A stretch of 64,000 bases of DNA from Roseococcus suduntuyensis (GTDB lineage: Bacteria > Pseudomonadota > Alphaproteobacteria > Acetobacterales > Acetobacteraceae), in assembly GCF_014196305.1 (NCBI RefSeq), contig NZ_JACIDJ010000002.1, positions 620,001-684,000 on the forward strand, in the 5' to 3' direction. Shown in pieces: positions 29,825 to 40,603 of this stretch; the stretch's first letter is position 1; each line of letters opens with the position of its first letter. Under the pieces are notes generated by a model. That model was given only the letters and a program-made list of their open reading frames with translations. It was not told the DNA's origin and did no database searches. Position numbers and translations under genes: made by a program.

Positions 29825-31045
29825 ATGCAAAACGCCCCCGCCCGATCGGCCAAGACCATCCTCTGGGTGGCGATCATCGGGGCGGCGGCCACCTCCTCCC
29901 TCGCCATGGGCATCCGGCAGACCTACGGGCTGCTGCTGCTGCCCATGTCCGCCGAGCACGCCGTGGCCCCCTGGGCCTTCGGCCTGGCGGTCGCGCTGCA
30001 CAACCTCACCTGGGGCCTGGCCCAGCCCGTCTCGGGCAGCATGGCCGACAAGTATGGCTCCGGCCGCGTCATGGCGGTGGGCGGCGTCTTCTACCTGATC
30101 GGCTGCGGGCTGCCCGCGATCTTTCCCACCAATGCGATGGTGCTGCTGGGCATCGGCCTCTTCTCGGGCTTCGGCGTGGCCTGCGCGGGCACGGGGCTGG
30201 CGCTGGCCGCCATCGGCCGCCTCGCGCCGCCGGAGAAGCGGGGCGAGTATATCGGCATCGCCAGTGCCGGCGGGTCGCTGGGGCAGGCGGCCATGGTGCC
30301 CATCACCTTCGGCGCCATCGGCTGGCTGGGTTCGGCCGGCGCGCTGGCCATGCTGGCGGTGACCGCGCTGCTCATCATCCCCATCGCGCGCAACATCGAA
30401 TGGCGGCCCGCGCCCCGCGTGGGCGCGCCGGCCGCGGGGCTGATGGGGCTGCCGGGCCTCGCCAAGCGGGCGCTGGCCGACCGCGACTTCGCCCTGCTGA
30501 CGGGCGGTTTCTTCGCCTGCGGCTTCCAGCTCGCCTTCCTGACCACCCACCTGCCCTCGCACATCGCGCTCTGCGGCCTGGCCCCCAGCCTGGGCATGAC
30601 GGCGCTGATGCTGATCGGGCTGTTCAACATCCCGGGGTCCTGGTTCTGCGGCTGGCTGTCCTCGCGCATCAAGCCCGAGACGGGCTTGGGCTGGATCTAC
30701 CTGGTGCGGACGCTGGCCATCGCGGCCTTCGCCGTCTCCACGCCCACCGAATGGGGCACCATGGTCTTCGCGGCCGTGATGGGCTTCGTCTGGCTGGGCA
30801 CGGTGCCGCTGACCTCGGCCGCCATCGCGCGGCGCTTCGGAGTTGGCGATCTGGGCGCCCTCTATGGCGTGTGCTTCTTCAGCCACCAGATCGGCGGCTT
30901 CCTCGGCGCGGGCGCGGGCGCGCTGCTGCTGGGCGTGACCGGCAGTTACGACGCCTTCTGGCCGGTGATGATCGTGGTGGGGCTGGCGGCCAGCGTGTTG
31001 AACTGGATGACGAAGCCACCCGGCGCGCGCCCCCTGCCCGCCTGA
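29825..31045 (+). CDS. MFS transporter, OxlT/oxalate-formate-antiporter-like
   Basis: 406 residues with about twelve hydrophobic segments. GIRQTYGLLLLPMSAEHAV near 28 and the loop SGSMADKYGSGRVMAVGG near 70 are typical of the MFS group annotated as oxalate/formate or monocarboxylate carriers; LGTVPLTSAAIARRFGVGDLGALYG lies in the C-terminal half. The substrate is unknown. The Met at 29825 was chosen; an earlier in-frame TTG lies in the terminator T-run and is unlikely. No strong ribosome site is seen. Confidence 0.8.
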   Translation: MQNAPARSAKTILWVAIIGAAATSSLAMGIRQTYGLLLLPMSAEHAVAPWAFGLAVALHNLTWGLAQPVSGSMADKYGSGRVMAVGGVFYLIGCGLPAIFPTNAMVLLGIGLFSGFGVACAGTGLALAAIGRLAPPEKRGEYIGIASAGGSLGQAAMVPITFGAIGWLGSAGALAMLAVTALLIIPIARNIEWRPAPRVGAPAAGLMGLPGLAKRALADRDFALLTGGFFACGFQLAFLTTHLPSHIALCGLAPSLGMTALMLIGLFNIPGSWFCGWLSSRIKPETGLGWIYLVRTLAIAAFAVSTPTEWGTMVFAAVMGFVWLGTVPLTSAAIARRFGVGDLGALYGVCFFSHQIGGFLGAGAGALLLGVTGSYDAFWPVMIVVGLAASVLNWMTKPPGARPLPA

Positions 31046-31054
31046 CGGCACGCC

Positions 31055-31073
31055 CTGCCCATCGCCTGGGCAG
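31055..31073 (+). terminator. Hairpin after the MFS gene
   Basis: CTGCCCA (31055-31061) pairs with TGGGCAG (31067-31073) across 5 bases, 10 bases after the stop. It lacks a T-run. A second perfect hairpin, GGGGG-TCG-CCCCC (31118-31130), lies between it and the tctC start. Confidence 0.35.
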
Positions 31074-31169
31074 AACGGGGGTTGGGGCGGGGCTTCTACG
31101 GGAGTTTACGGGTGTGCGGGGGTCGCCCCCGGTGGTCCGCTGCGGGCAACCCGTCCGGAGGACCGTCCC

Positions 31170-32135
31170 ATGAACCGCCGCAGCCTGCTGCTCGCCGCCC
31201 CTGCCCTCGCGCTGCCCGCCACCACGCGCGCCCAGGGCGCGTTCCCCGACCGCCCCATCCGCGTCATCATCGGCTACCCGGCCGGCGGCGGCACCGATGT
31301 GGTGGGCCGCCCCATCATGACGCGCCTGTCCGAGCATCTGGGCGTGCCCGTGGTGGTGGAGAACCGCGCCGGCGCCAATGGCAACATCGCCATGGAGCAC
31401 ATGACGCGCGTGGAGCCGGACGGGCACACGCTGTTCATGGGGGATGCGGGCAATCTCGGCATCACCCATGCGCTCTACCCCAGCCTGCCCTTCGACACGC
31501 AGCGGGATTTCGTGGGGGTCGCGCAGCTCACCGCCGGGCCGGTCGTGCTGGTCATCGGCGGCGGCGTGCCGGCGCAGAACCTCGCTGAATGGACCGCCCT
31601 GCTGAAGTCGCGGCCCGAGGCCTTCAACTTCGGCTCGGCCGGGGTGGGGTCGGGGCCGCACCTCTTCTACGAAAGCTGGCGCCGCGCGGCGGGCGTGTCC
31701 ATGACGCATGTGCCCTATCGCGGCACGGGCCCCGCGCTGGTCGGGCTGCTGGCCGGCGATGTCCACATGATGATCGGCAATTACGGCGTGTTCCGCGGCG
31801 CGCATGAGGCCGGGCGCGTGAAGGTGCTGGCCATCTCCACCCCCACGCGCCACCCGAACCTGCCCGACATCCCCACGGTGCGGGAGGCCGGCACGGATTG
31901 GGGCGTGATCGGCTTCAACGGCATCATCGCCCCGCGCCGCATCGCGCCCGAGCGGCGGCAGAGGCTGGAGGACGGGTTCCGCCACGTCATGTCCCAGCCC
32001 GAAATGCGCGAGCAGATGCACGGCTTCGGCTCGCTGGTGGATTTCGCCCCGGGCGCGGAGCTCGACCGCCGCATGGCCGCCGAGCGCGAGAGCTGGACGC
32101 GCCTGGTGCGCGAGGCGAACATCCAACCCGAATAA
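31170..32135 (+). CDS. Tripartite tricarboxylate transporter substrate-binding protein (TctC/Bug family)
   Basis: 321 residues. An export signal MNRRSLLLAAPALALPATTRA with an Arg pair (possibly Tat-type) precedes FPDRPIRVIIGYPAGGGTDV, the Bug family opening in which the loop PAGGGTD binds carboxylates. VENRAGANGNIAMEHM and YRGTGPALVGLLAGDVHMM are further family motifs. Such periplasmic proteins deliver organic acids or amides to TctAB permeases. GGAGG precedes the ATG. It is followed after 15 bases by an amidohydrolase, suggesting that the ligand is that enzyme's substrate. No membrane subunits are adjacent. Confidence 0.92.
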   Translation: MNRRSLLLAAPALALPATTRAQGAFPDRPIRVIIGYPAGGGTDVVGRPIMTRLSEHLGVPVVVENRAGANGNIAMEHMTRVEPDGHTLFMGDAGNLGITHALYPSLPFDTQRDFVGVAQLTAGPVVLVIGGGVPAQNLAEWTALLKSRPEAFNFGSAGVGSGPHLFYESWRRAAGVSMTHVPYRGTGPALVGLLAGDVHMMIGNYGVFRGAHEAGRVKVLAISTPTRHPNLPDIPTVREAGTDWGVIGFNGIIAPRRIAPERRQRLEDGFRHVMSQPEMREQMHGFGSLVDFAPGAELDRRMAAERESWTRLVREANIQPE

Positions 32136-32150
32136 AGGGAGGGCGCGCGC

Positions 32151-33593
32151 ATGACGCTGCTGATCACCAACGCGACCATCGTCACCGGCGATGACGCGAA
32201 CACCGTCTGGCATGGCGGCGCCATCGCCATCGAGGGACGGCGCATCGTGGGGCTGGGGAAGGCGGCGGAAATGGCGGCGCGCTTCCCCGGCGCCGAGGTG
32301 CTGGATGCGCGCGGCCGCGCCATCTTCCCGGGCTTCGCCAACATCCACACCCATCTGGTGATGACCATGGCGCGCGGGGTCTTCGAGGACCTCTCGCCAC
32401 CGCACCAGCCGCCCTTCGACGGCGGGCTCTCGCCCATCCCGCTGCCGCCCATGACAGCGCATGAGCAGAAGGTGATGTGCCAACTGGGTGCCTTGGAAGC
32501 CATCCGCTCCGGCACCACGGCGGTGCTGGAGGATGCGGCGGGCATCGAGGGCTATGCCCAGGCCATGCTCGACACGGGGCTGCGGATGCTGCTGGCCGAG
32601 CGCGCCTGGGACCGCGCGGGCGCCTCCATCGGCGACCCTTCGGAGTTCCGCCGCGACCCGGCACTTGGCGCGCGTGGGGTGCAGCGTATCCGCGACCTGC
32701 ACGCGAAATGGCATGGCGCGGGAGAGGGCCGCATCACGGTGGGTGTCTCGGCCTGGGCGCCCGATGTGTGCTCGGAGGAATTGCTGCGCGAGCTGCGCGC
32801 GCTGCAGCAGGAGCTGGACACGGTCTGCACCATTCACCTCAACCAGATCTGGGGCGAGGTCGCGGCCATCAAGGCGCATCACAACATGCTGCCCAGCGAA
32901 TTCCTGGACAGCATCGGCTTCATCCATGACCGGATGATCGGCGCGCATTGCCGCTGCATGGCGCCCTTCGAGGAGAAGGTGCTGGGCAAGCACCGCGCGC
33001 ATGTGGCGTTCAACTCCGCCATCGCGGCGCGGCGGGGGCTTTCCCCGCGCGTGTGCGAGATGGAAGAGGCCGGCTGCAACATCGCCATGGGCACGGACAA
33101 CATGGCCGAGGACATGGTGGAGGTGATGCGCACCGGCCTCTTCATGGAGCGCATCCGCCGCCAGGACGGCCGCAACCCCACGCCCGAGGAGGCGCTGCGC
33201 TGGGCCACGCGCAATGGCTACAAGGCCATGGGCATCGCGGGCGGCGGCTGGCTGGCGGAGGGGAACCTGGCGGACCTCATCATGATCCGGGTGGACCGGG
33301 CGCATCTGGCGCCCTTCCTGCGGCCCGTCGCGGCCTTCGTCCACCAGGGCCAGGCGAGCGACGTCTCGGACGTGATGGTGGATGGCGCATGGGTGATGCG
33401 CGACGGCACGGTGCTGACCATGGACGAGGCGGCGATCATCGCGGAGGCGGAGGAGATCGCCTCCCGCGCCTGGTCGCGGCTCTTCGCGGAGAACCCGGGG
33501 ATCGAAATCCCCGATGGGTTCCGGCCGCTGCCCGCGCATGTGGCCGATGGCGCGGCGCGGGTGAACATGCAGCCGGTGTCGAAGAGCGGGTGA
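32151..33593 (+). CDS. Amidohydrolase family protein (AtzF/TrzA-SsnA-like metal hydrolase)
   Basis: 480 residues; TIM-barrel metal-dependent hydrolase with the composite beta-sandwich at its ends (LLITNATIVTGDD at the start). The N-terminal metal motif is GFANIHTHL near 65; further ligands appear as His in CTIHLNQ near 227 and IGAHCRC near 264, and Asp in IAMGTDNMAED near 313. This is the pattern of cytosine-deaminase-like enzymes acting on amides, ureas or aminotriazines. The substrate is not evident. AAAGGGAGGG precedes the start. It probably forms an operon with the upstream tctC gene. Confidence 0.85.
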   Translation: MTLLITNATIVTGDDANTVWHGGAIAIEGRRIVGLGKAAEMAARFPGAEVLDARGRAIFPGFANIHTHLVMTMARGVFEDLSPPHQPPFDGGLSPIPLPPMTAHEQKVMCQLGALEAIRSGTTAVLEDAAGIEGYAQAMLDTGLRMLLAERAWDRAGASIGDPSEFRRDPALGARGVQRIRDLHAKWHGAGEGRITVGVSAWAPDVCSEELLRELRALQQELDTVCTIHLNQIWGEVAAIKAHHNMLPSEFLDSIGFIHDRMIGAHCRCMAPFEEKVLGKHRAHVAFNSAIAARRGLSPRVCEMEEAGCNIAMGTDNMAEDMVEVMRTGLFMERIRRQDGRNPTPEEALRWATRNGYKAMGIAGGGWLAEGNLADLIMIRVDRAHLAPFLRPVAAFVHQGQASDVSDVMVDGAWVMRDGTVLTMDEAAIIAEAEEIASRAWSRLFAENPGIEIPDGFRPLPAHVADGAARVNMQPVSKSG

Positions 33594-33627
33594 GCCCGCC
33601 CTTCCCAGTGCCTCAGTAGAGGGGGCC

Positions 33628-34764
<1,137 letters not shown>

Positions 34765-34796
34765 CGGGCGTTTCCTTCGCGAATCACCGGCGCAAC

Positions 34797-35981
34797 TTAG
34801 CCAGCCGCGCGCCCCCGGTCCAACAGCGCCATCACGAAGCCCAGCAGCGCCAGCAGCCCCACCACCGCAAGCATCCAGACCGCGGGCGTGTAGCTCTCGC
34901 CCCATTGCCACGCGAGTGCCACCACCAGCGGCGCGAAGGCGCGCATGGGCGCGCTGGCCATGGCGAGCGCGCCGGTGACGGCGCCATAGCCCTCGCGCCC
35001 CAGGAATTCGGCGGGGGCGCCGGCGCGCACGATGGACATCAGCCCATCCGCCACCGCCCAGCCCATGGTGAAGACCAGGATCCAGCCGAAGGTGGAGGGC
35101 GCCAGCGCCAGCCACACCATCGCGGCTGGCATCAGCACCATGCAGATCAGCCCCACCACCGCCATGCGCGCGCGCGGGCCCAGCGCGAAGAGGCAACCCC
35201 GCGCCGCGACCTGGAAGGGCCCGTGCAGGGCGGCCAGCCAGATGACGCTGATCTCGTCCAGGCCGCGTTCGCGCAGCAGCGGCACCAGATGCGCGGCCAG
35301 CCCCACCCCCACGAAGGAATGCGCGGACAGCACCAGGGCAAGGCCCCAGAAGGCGGGGCGGCGCAGCGTGGCCCGCAGCGTGAAGGGCGCCGCCCCCGCG
35401 CGCGGCGGCGGCGGCCGCGCCCCCTGGAACTGCCACAGCGCCAGCAGCCCCGCGCAGCACTGGATGCCCGCCAGCACCCACAGCGCGCCGCGCCATCCGA
35501 AGGACTGGATCAGCGCCTCGGCGAGCGGGATGAAGATGGTGGCCGTGAAGCCCGTGATGAAGGTGATGCCGGTGATGACGCGCATGGGCTGCTTGGCCAG
35601 CGAGACCACCACCGCCATGGCCGGCGCCCACAGCGCCGTCGCCTGCACCAGCCCCATGGCCAGCCAGATGGCGTAGAAGGCCCAGAGGCTCTCCACCAGC
35701 GCCCAGGCCACCAGCACCAAGGCCCCCGCGATGCCGCCCAGGCCCAGCGGCAGCCGCCCGCCATTGCGGTCCACGAAACGGCCCACATGCACCGCCGCCA
35801 GGCCCGACAGCAGCAGCCCCAAAGTCAACGCCCCGCTGATGGAGGCGCGTGCCCAGCCGAGCTCGCGCTCCATGGGCTCGATGAACAGGGTGAAAGGCAC
35901 GAAGAGCGTGCCCCAGCCCAGCACCTGGTTGATGGCAATGCCGAAGATGAGGGCGCGGTCGCTGGTGCGGGCGATCGGCAT
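34797..35981 (-). CDS. MFS transporter
   Basis: 394 residues with about twelve hydrophobic segments. [20 protein letters not shown] near 17 and the loop [17 protein letters not shown] near 64 fit an MFS carrier of the monocarboxylate or unassigned type. Substrate unknown. It lies between a C39-like gene (9 bases upstream) and the formaldehyde dehydrogenase gene on the same strand, so the three may be cotranscribed. Confidence 0.8.
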   Translation of the reverse strand: MPIARTSDRALIFGIAINQVLGWGTLFVPFTLFIEPMERELGWARASISGALTLGLLLSGLAAVHVGRFVDRNGGRLPLGLGGIAGALVLVAWALVESLWAFYAIWLAMGLVQATALWAPAMAVVVSLAKQPMRVITGITFITGFTATIFIPLAEALIQSFGWRGALWVLAGIQCCAGLLALWQFQGARPPPPRAGAAPFTLRATLRRPAFWGLALVLSAHSFVGVGLAAHLVPLLRERGLDEISVIWLAALHGPFQVAARGCLFALGPRARMAVVGLICMVLMPAAMVWLALAPSTFGWILVFTMGWAVADGLMSIVRAGAPAEFLGREGYGAVTGALAMASAPMRAFAPLVVALAWQWGESYTPAVWMLAVVGLLALLGFVMALLDRGRAAG

Positions 35982-35990
35982 GGGGCCTTT

Positions 35991-36581
35991 CTACGGCCCG
36001 ATCAGGATGCCGCGTTCCGCATGGTAGCGTTGGAAATCCTCGGCGCGAAGCCGGGCGTCGCGGCGCGTCGCCTCGTCATGGCCGGAGGGGTTGTGGAAGC
36101 GCAACCGCCCCTCCCCATCGGTCCCGAAGACCAGCACGAGGTGGCCGCCGCGCCGGGGCGGCGCCACCTCCGGCGTGCGGATCGTGGCGTGGACCGAGGC
36201 GATATAGAGCTGGCCCGGGGCCAGCGCCGGCATGGGTTCGTCCAGCACGATGCGGGCCGCGATGCCGCGTGACTGCAGCCAGGCGACGGCGCCGGCATAG
36301 ATCAGGCCGCGGATCTCGCCATCCGGTTCCTCGACATAGCCGCCCAGGGCCTGAACGGCGCGGCGCAGGTCATGAATGCGGTGATGCTCGCCCCGCACGG
36401 CCAAGGCCATGCGCAGGCATGCCATGCCACAGAGGTGGTGCGCCCAGCGCGCATATTCCGCCGGGCTTTCCGCGCCGGAGGCGGCCCAGAGCGGGTCCGT
36501 CGCCGCGTCCCGCCCCGCCAGGAACTCGGCCACCAGCGCGGCCGATTCCCATTGGGCGAAATAGGGGGGCGCGGCGTTCAT
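35991..36581 (-). CDS. C39-like (papain-fold) peptidase family protein
   Basis: 196 residues from the Met of [13 protein letters not shown]; an in-frame ATG 33 codons upstream would add sequence with no family look. A candidate catalytic Cys sits in [13 protein letters not shown] near 55, matching the C39_2 pattern CGPAxxAM; the His would be in GGHLVLVFG near 151 and the third residue in FHNPSGHD near 171. No signal peptide is seen, so it may act inside the cell. It lies 160 bases downstream of a peptide ABC importer operon on the same strand. Whether it is an active protease is not known. Confidence 0.65.
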   Translation of the reverse strand: MNAAPPYFAQWESAALVAEFLAGRDAATDPLWAASGAESPAEYARWAHHLCGMACLRMALAVRGEHHRIHDLRRAVQALGGYVEEPDGEIRGLIYAGAVAWLQSRGIAARIVLDEPMPALAPGQLYIASVHATIRTPEVAPPRRGGHLVLVFGTDGEGRLRFHNPSGHDEATRRDARLRAEDFQRYHAERGILIGP

Positions 36582-36694
36582 TCGTGGGTCGGGCACGTCT
36601 TCATCGCCATCCGGCCGCAACGCGGCCGGCGCCGCCAGACCAGCCTGCCCCATGGCCCGCCATTGGCGCGGCGAAGCCAAGCGGCCAGAGGTGT

Positions 36695-36709
36695 CGTGCC
36701 GAAGGCACG
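36695..36709. repeat. Short inverted repeat in the dppF to C39-gene gap
   Basis: CGTGCC-GAA-GGCACG forms a perfect 6-base stem with a 3-base loop, flanked by GCGGC-rich sequence. It could be a weak terminator for the transporter operon or a single REP-like element; no second copy was noticed in the window. Confidence 0.3.
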
Positions 36710-36740
36710 CCTGCGGCGTGACGCCCGGCGCTTGAGGCCA

Positions 36741-37745
36741 TCAAGAATTCAGATGGCAGGCCGAGAAGTGCCCTGGCGCCACTTCCTTCAGCTTCGGCAC
36801 CTCCTGGCTGCAGCGCGGCATGGCGTGCGGGCAGCGGGGGTGGAAGTGGCAGCCCGTGGGCGGGTTCAGCGGCGAGGGGATTTCGCCCTTCACCGTGGTG
36901 AAGGCCCGCTTGCGCGCCTCGATCCGCGGCACGGAGTTGAGCAGCGAGACGGTGTAGGGGTGGTTGGCGCGGGCGAAGATTTCCTCCGCCGGCGCCTGCT
37001 CCACCACCCGGCCCAGATACATGATCACCACGCGGTCGCTGAGGTGTTCCACCACGCTGAGGTCATGGCTGATGAAGAGATAGGTGAGGTCCAGCTCCGA
37101 CCGCAGCTTCATGAACAGGTTTAGGATCTGCGCCTGGATGGAGACGTCGAGTGCCGCCACCGCCTCGTCGCAGACGATGAATTCCGGCTTCACGGCCAGC
37201 GCGCGCGCGATGCCGATGCGCTGGCGCTGCCCGCCCGAGAACTGGTGCGGGTAGCGGCGCTTGAAGGCGGGGTCGAGCCCCGCGCGGCGCATCTGCTCCT
37301 CGACATAGGCGCTGAAGCCGGCGCGCGTGGTCATGCCGTGCACCAGCGGCGCCTCGCCCACGATGTCCTCCACGCGCATGCGCGGGTTCAGCGAGGCATA
37401 GGGGTCCTGGAAGATCATCTGCGCGCGCAGCCGGGCCTCGCGCGAGGCGGGGCCGTCCAGCTTCGTCACATCCGTCCCGCGCCACAGCACCTGGCCGTTC
37501 GAGGGCGGCATGATGCCGGCGGCGATACGGCCCAGCGTGGACTTGCCGCAGCCGCTCTCTCCCACCAGGCCCACCACCTCGCCCTTGCGGATGCCGATGG
37601 TGACGTCGTCCACGGCATGCACCACCTCCTCACGGAGCGGCGCGCCGAGGAAGCGGGCGATCTTGCCGGCGAAGTCGAGCTTCTTCTCGAAGCGGCGCGA
37701 GATGCCGCGCAGCTCCAGCAGCGGGGTGTCGTTGGTGGCGCTCAT
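36741..37745 (-). CDS. Dipeptide/oligopeptide ABC transporter ATP-binding protein (DppF/OppF type)
   Basis: 334 residues. Walker A GESGCGKSTLGRIAAG near 61-76, the ABC signature FSGGQRQRIGIARAL near 168, Walker B EFIVCDEAVAALD near 188, and the C-terminal oligopeptide extension with Cys-rich GCHFHPRCPHAMPRC. One of two cytoplasmic ATPases that power the importer. It is the last gene of the operon and overlaps the partner ATPase by ATGA. Confidence 0.93.
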   Translation of the reverse strand: MSATNDTPLLELRGISRRFEKKLDFAGKIARFLGAPLREEVVHAVDDVTIGIRKGEVVGLVGESGCGKSTLGRIAAGIMPPSNGQVLWRGTDVTKLDGPASREARLRAQMIFQDPYASLNPRMRVEDIVGEAPLVHGMTTRAGFSAYVEEQMRRAGLDPAFKRRYPHQFSGGQRQRIGIARALAVKPEFIVCDEAVAALDVSIQAQILNLFMKLRSELDLTYLFISHDLSVVEHLSDRVVIMYLGRVVEQAPAEEIFARANHPYTVSLLNSVPRIEARKRAFTTVKGEIPSPLNPPTGCHFHPRCPHAMPRCSQEVPKLKEVAPGHFSACHLNS

Positions 37746-38719
37746 GCCCCCGCCCCTTCCAGATGCGGGTGGAAACAGCGGGCGCGGCGGCCCGGCCGCA
37801 GTTCGAGCAGGTCCGGCATGGCGAGGCAGGCCTCGTCCGCGCGCGGGCAGCGGCTGCGGAAGGCGCAGCCGGCCGGCAGCTTGAGCAGCGAGGGCGTCAT
37901 GCCCGGGATTTGCCGCAGCGGCTCACCGCGGCGGTTGCGGCTGGGGACGGAGCCGATGAGGCCCACCGTGTAGGGGTGGAAGGGCGCGTCCAGCACGGCA
38001 CCCACCTCGCCGCCCTCGACGACGCGGCCGGCATACATGACCGCGATCTCGTCCGCGAGGCCGGCGACCACCGAGAGGTCATGCGTGATCCAGATCAGGC
38101 TGGTGCCGGTGGTGGCGGCGAGCTTCTGCACCTCGGCCAGGATTTGCCCCTGGATGGTGACGTCCAGCGCCGTGGTGGGTTCGTCCGCGATGATGAGCTC
38201 GGGCCGGTGCAGCAGCGCGATGGCGATGGCGACGCGCTGGCGCATGCCGCCCGAGAACTGGTGCGGGTAGGATTTCAGGCGCTCATCCGGGCTCGGGATG
38301 CCCACCATGCCGAGCGCGTCGCGCGAGCGCTGGCGGGCCTCTTCGCGGCTGACCTTCTCATGCGCCAGGACCGTCTCGATCATCTGCGTGTCCACCCGGA
38401 GCACCGGGTTCAACGTCATCATCGGGTCCTGGAAGATCATGGCGATGCGGTTGCCGCGCAGGTGGCGGAGTTCCTCCTCGCTGGCGGTGGCGAGGTTGCG
38501 GCCGTGGAAGAGGATTTCGCCTTCCACGACGCGCCCCGGCGGGTCCACCAGGCCGATGATGGAGAAGCCCGTCACGGTCTTGCCCGAGCCGGATTCACCG
38601 ACCAGCCCCAGCACCTGGCCGCGGCCCACGGTGAAGCTGACGCCGTCCACGGCCTTCACCACGCCCGCGCGCGTGAAGAAATGCGTGCGGAGGTTCCGCA
38701 CTTCGAGAGTGGTGGACAT
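37742..38719 (-). CDS. Dipeptide/oligopeptide ABC transporter ATP-binding protein (DppD/OppD type)
   Basis: 325 residues. Walker [17 protein letters not shown] near 40-55, signature [16 protein letters not shown] near 155, Walker [14 protein letters not shown] near 175, and the C-terminal extension [15 protein letters not shown] that helps pair it with DppF. It starts one base after dppC and overlaps dppF by ATGA. Confidence 0.93.
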   Translation of the reverse strand: MSTTLEVRNLRTHFFTRAGVVKAVDGVSFTVGRGQVLGLVGESGSGKTVTGFSIIGLVDPPGRVVEGEILFHGRNLATASEEELRHLRGNRIAMIFQDPMMTLNPVLRVDTQMIETVLAHEKVSREEARQRSRDALGMVGIPSPDERLKSYPHQFSGGMRQRVAIAIALLHRPELIIADEPTTALDVTIQGQILAEVQKLAATTGTSLIWITHDLSVVAGLADEIAVMYAGRVVEGGEVGAVLDAPFHPYTVGLIGSVPSRNRRGEPLRQIPGMTPSLLKLPAGCAFRSRCPRADEACLAMPDLLELRPGRRARCFHPHLEGAGA

Positions 38720-38720
38720 G

Positions 38721-39632
38721 TTACTTCTTCAGCCTTGGATTCAGTACGTCGCGGAGGTGGTCGCCCATCAGGTTGATGCTGACGATCGTGACCAGAAGCG
38801 CGATGCCCGGGTAGAAGCTGATCCAGTAATTGCCGCTCAGCATGTATTCGAACCCGTTGGCGATGAGCAGGCCGAGCGAGGGCTCGGTGATGGGCACGCC
38901 GAGGCCGAGGAAGGAGAGCGTCGCCTCCAGCGCGATGGCGCGCGCGATCTGGATGGTGCCGATGACGATCAGCGGCGGCAGGCAGTTCGGGAACAGATGC
39001 CGGAACAGGATGCGGCTCGTGGGCAGCACCAGGCATTGCGCCGCCTCGATGTATTCGCGCCGCCGCTCCACCAGGGCCGAGCCGCGCACCGTGCGCGCGT
39101 AATAAGCCCATTCCACGATGACCAGCGCGATGACGACGTTCAGCACGCCCTTGCCCAGGAAGGCCAGGATCATCAGCGCGGCGAGGATGGTGGGGAAGCT
39201 GAGCTGCAGGTCCACCAGGCGCATGATGAAGCTGTCGGTCCGCCCGCCCGCATAGGCCGCCAGCAGCCCGAGCGAGGCGCCGACCAGGCAGGCGATCACG
39301 GCCGAGCCGATGCCCACGATCAGCGAGATGCGCAGCCCGTAGATGATGCCCGAGAGCATGTCGCGCCCCTGGTCGTCGGTGCCGAGCCAGTGGGTGATGC
39401 CCGAGCCGCCGACCTCGCCGGGCGGCAGGCGGCCGTCCATGATGTCGAGCTGCGCGAGGTCATAGGGGTTCTGCGGCGCGATCCAGGGCGCGAAGATGGC
39501 CAGCAGGGCGATGGTCACGAAGACCAGCAGCCCGCCGACGGCCACCTTGTTGGCCGCGAATTCGGAGACGAAGCGGCGGAAGGGGGTTTCCTCCTTCGCC
39601 GCGACCGGGGCGGGCGCCGTGGTGTCGCTCAT
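38721..39632 (-). CDS. Dipeptide/oligopeptide ABC transporter permease (DppC type)
   Basis: 303 residues with a cytoplasmic N-terminus and about six hydrophobic segments. The N-terminal TFRRFVSEFAANKVAVGG-like region and the cytoplasmic loop EAAQCLVLPTSRILFRHLFPN (EAA-type loop contacting the ATPases) identify the DppC/OppC family. It overlaps dppB by ATGA. Confidence 0.92.
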   Translation of the reverse strand: MSDTTAPAPVAAKEETPFRRFVSEFAANKVAVGGLLVFVTIALLAIFAPWIAPQNPYDLAQLDIMDGRLPPGEVGGSGITHWLGTDDQGRDMLSGIIYGLRISLIVGIGSAVIACLVGASLGLLAAYAGGRTDSFIMRLVDLQLSFPTILAALMILAFLGKGVLNVVIALVIVEWAYYARTVRGSALVERRREYIEAAQCLVLPTSRILFRHLFPNCLPPLIVIGTIQIARAIALEATLSFLGLGVPITEPSLGLLIANGFEYMLSGNYWISFYPGIALLVTIVSINLMGDHLRDVLNPRLKK

Positions 39633-40603
39633 GCCTTGGACTCCAGCCGCACCCGCGGGTCCAGCACCGAATAGAGGATGTCCACGATCAGGTTGATGGT
39701 GATGAACATGAGCACGATGACCATGAGGTAGGCGACGATCACCGGCCTATCGAGCACGTTGATGCTGTCGATGATGAGCTTGCCCATGCCCGGCCAGGCA
39801 AAGACCGTCTCCGTCACCACCGAGAAGGCGATGGTGGAACCGAGTTCCAGCCCCACCACGGTGACGACCGGGATCAGGATGTTCTTGAACACATGCACGA
39901 AGGTGACGCGCGTGGGCGAAAGCCCCTTGGCGCGGGCGAACTTCACATAATCCATCAGCATCGCCTCCCGCACGCCTGAGCGCGTGAGGCGGATGACGAG
40001 GCTGATCTTGAACAGGGCGAGGTTGAAGGCCGGCATGGCCAGGTGCATCCAGCCATTGGCCGTCAGGAAGGACCAGTGCAGGCCCAGGATCTGCACCGTC
40101 TCGCCCCGGCCCGAACTGGGCAGCCAGCCCAGCTGCACGGCGAAGACCATGATGAGCATCAGCCCCACCCAGAAGGTGGGCAGCGAGAAGCCCAGGATGC
40201 TGCCCGCCATGATGACGCGCGAACCCACGCTGTCCGGCTTCAGCCCGGCATAGAGGCCGAGCGGCAGGCCGATCAGCACCGAGAGGAACATGGCCCCGAA
40301 GGCCAGCTCCAGCGTCGCCGGCATGCGGTTGAGGATGAGCTGCAAGGCAGGCTCGTTGAACACGAAGCTGCGCCCCAGATCCCCCCGCAGCGCGTTCTGC
40401 AGGAAGACCAGGTATTGCTGCCACAGCGGCAGGTCGAGCCCGAGGGCGGCGATGGCGCGCTCACGCTCCATCTGGTCGGCGTCGGGCGAGATCAGGATCT
40501 CGACCGGGTCGCCGATGGCATAGACGCCCACGAAGACGATGACGCTCATGGCCAGAAGGACCATGAGCGACTGGAGAATCCGCCGCAGCAGGTAGACGGT
40601 CAT
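39629..40603 (-). CDS. Dipeptide/oligopeptide ABC transporter permease (DppB type)
   Basis: 324 residues with about six hydrophobic segments. The opening YLLRRILQSLMVLLAMSVIVF and LGLDLPLWQQYLVFLQNALRG are characteristic of DppB/GsiC proteins; the EAA loop is around FARAKGLSPTRVTFVHVFKN. It shares one base with the binding-protein stop (TAATG) and overlaps dppC by ATGA, so the operon is translated as one chain. Confidence 0.92.
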   Translation of the reverse strand: MTVYLLRRILQSLMVLLAMSVIVFVGVYAIGDPVEILISPDADQMERERAIAALGLDLPLWQQYLVFLQNALRGDLGRSFVFNEPALQLILNRMPATLELAFGAMFLSVLIGLPLGLYAGLKPDSVGSRVIMAGSILGFSLPTFWVGLMLIMVFAVQLGWLPSSGRGETVQILGLHWSFLTANGWMHLAMPAFNLALFKISLVIRLTRSGVREAMLMDYVKFARAKGLSPTRVTFVHVFKNILIPVVTVVGLELGSTIAFSVVTETVFAWPGMGKLIIDSINVLDRPVIVAYLMVIVLMFITINLIVDILYSVLDPRVRLESKA

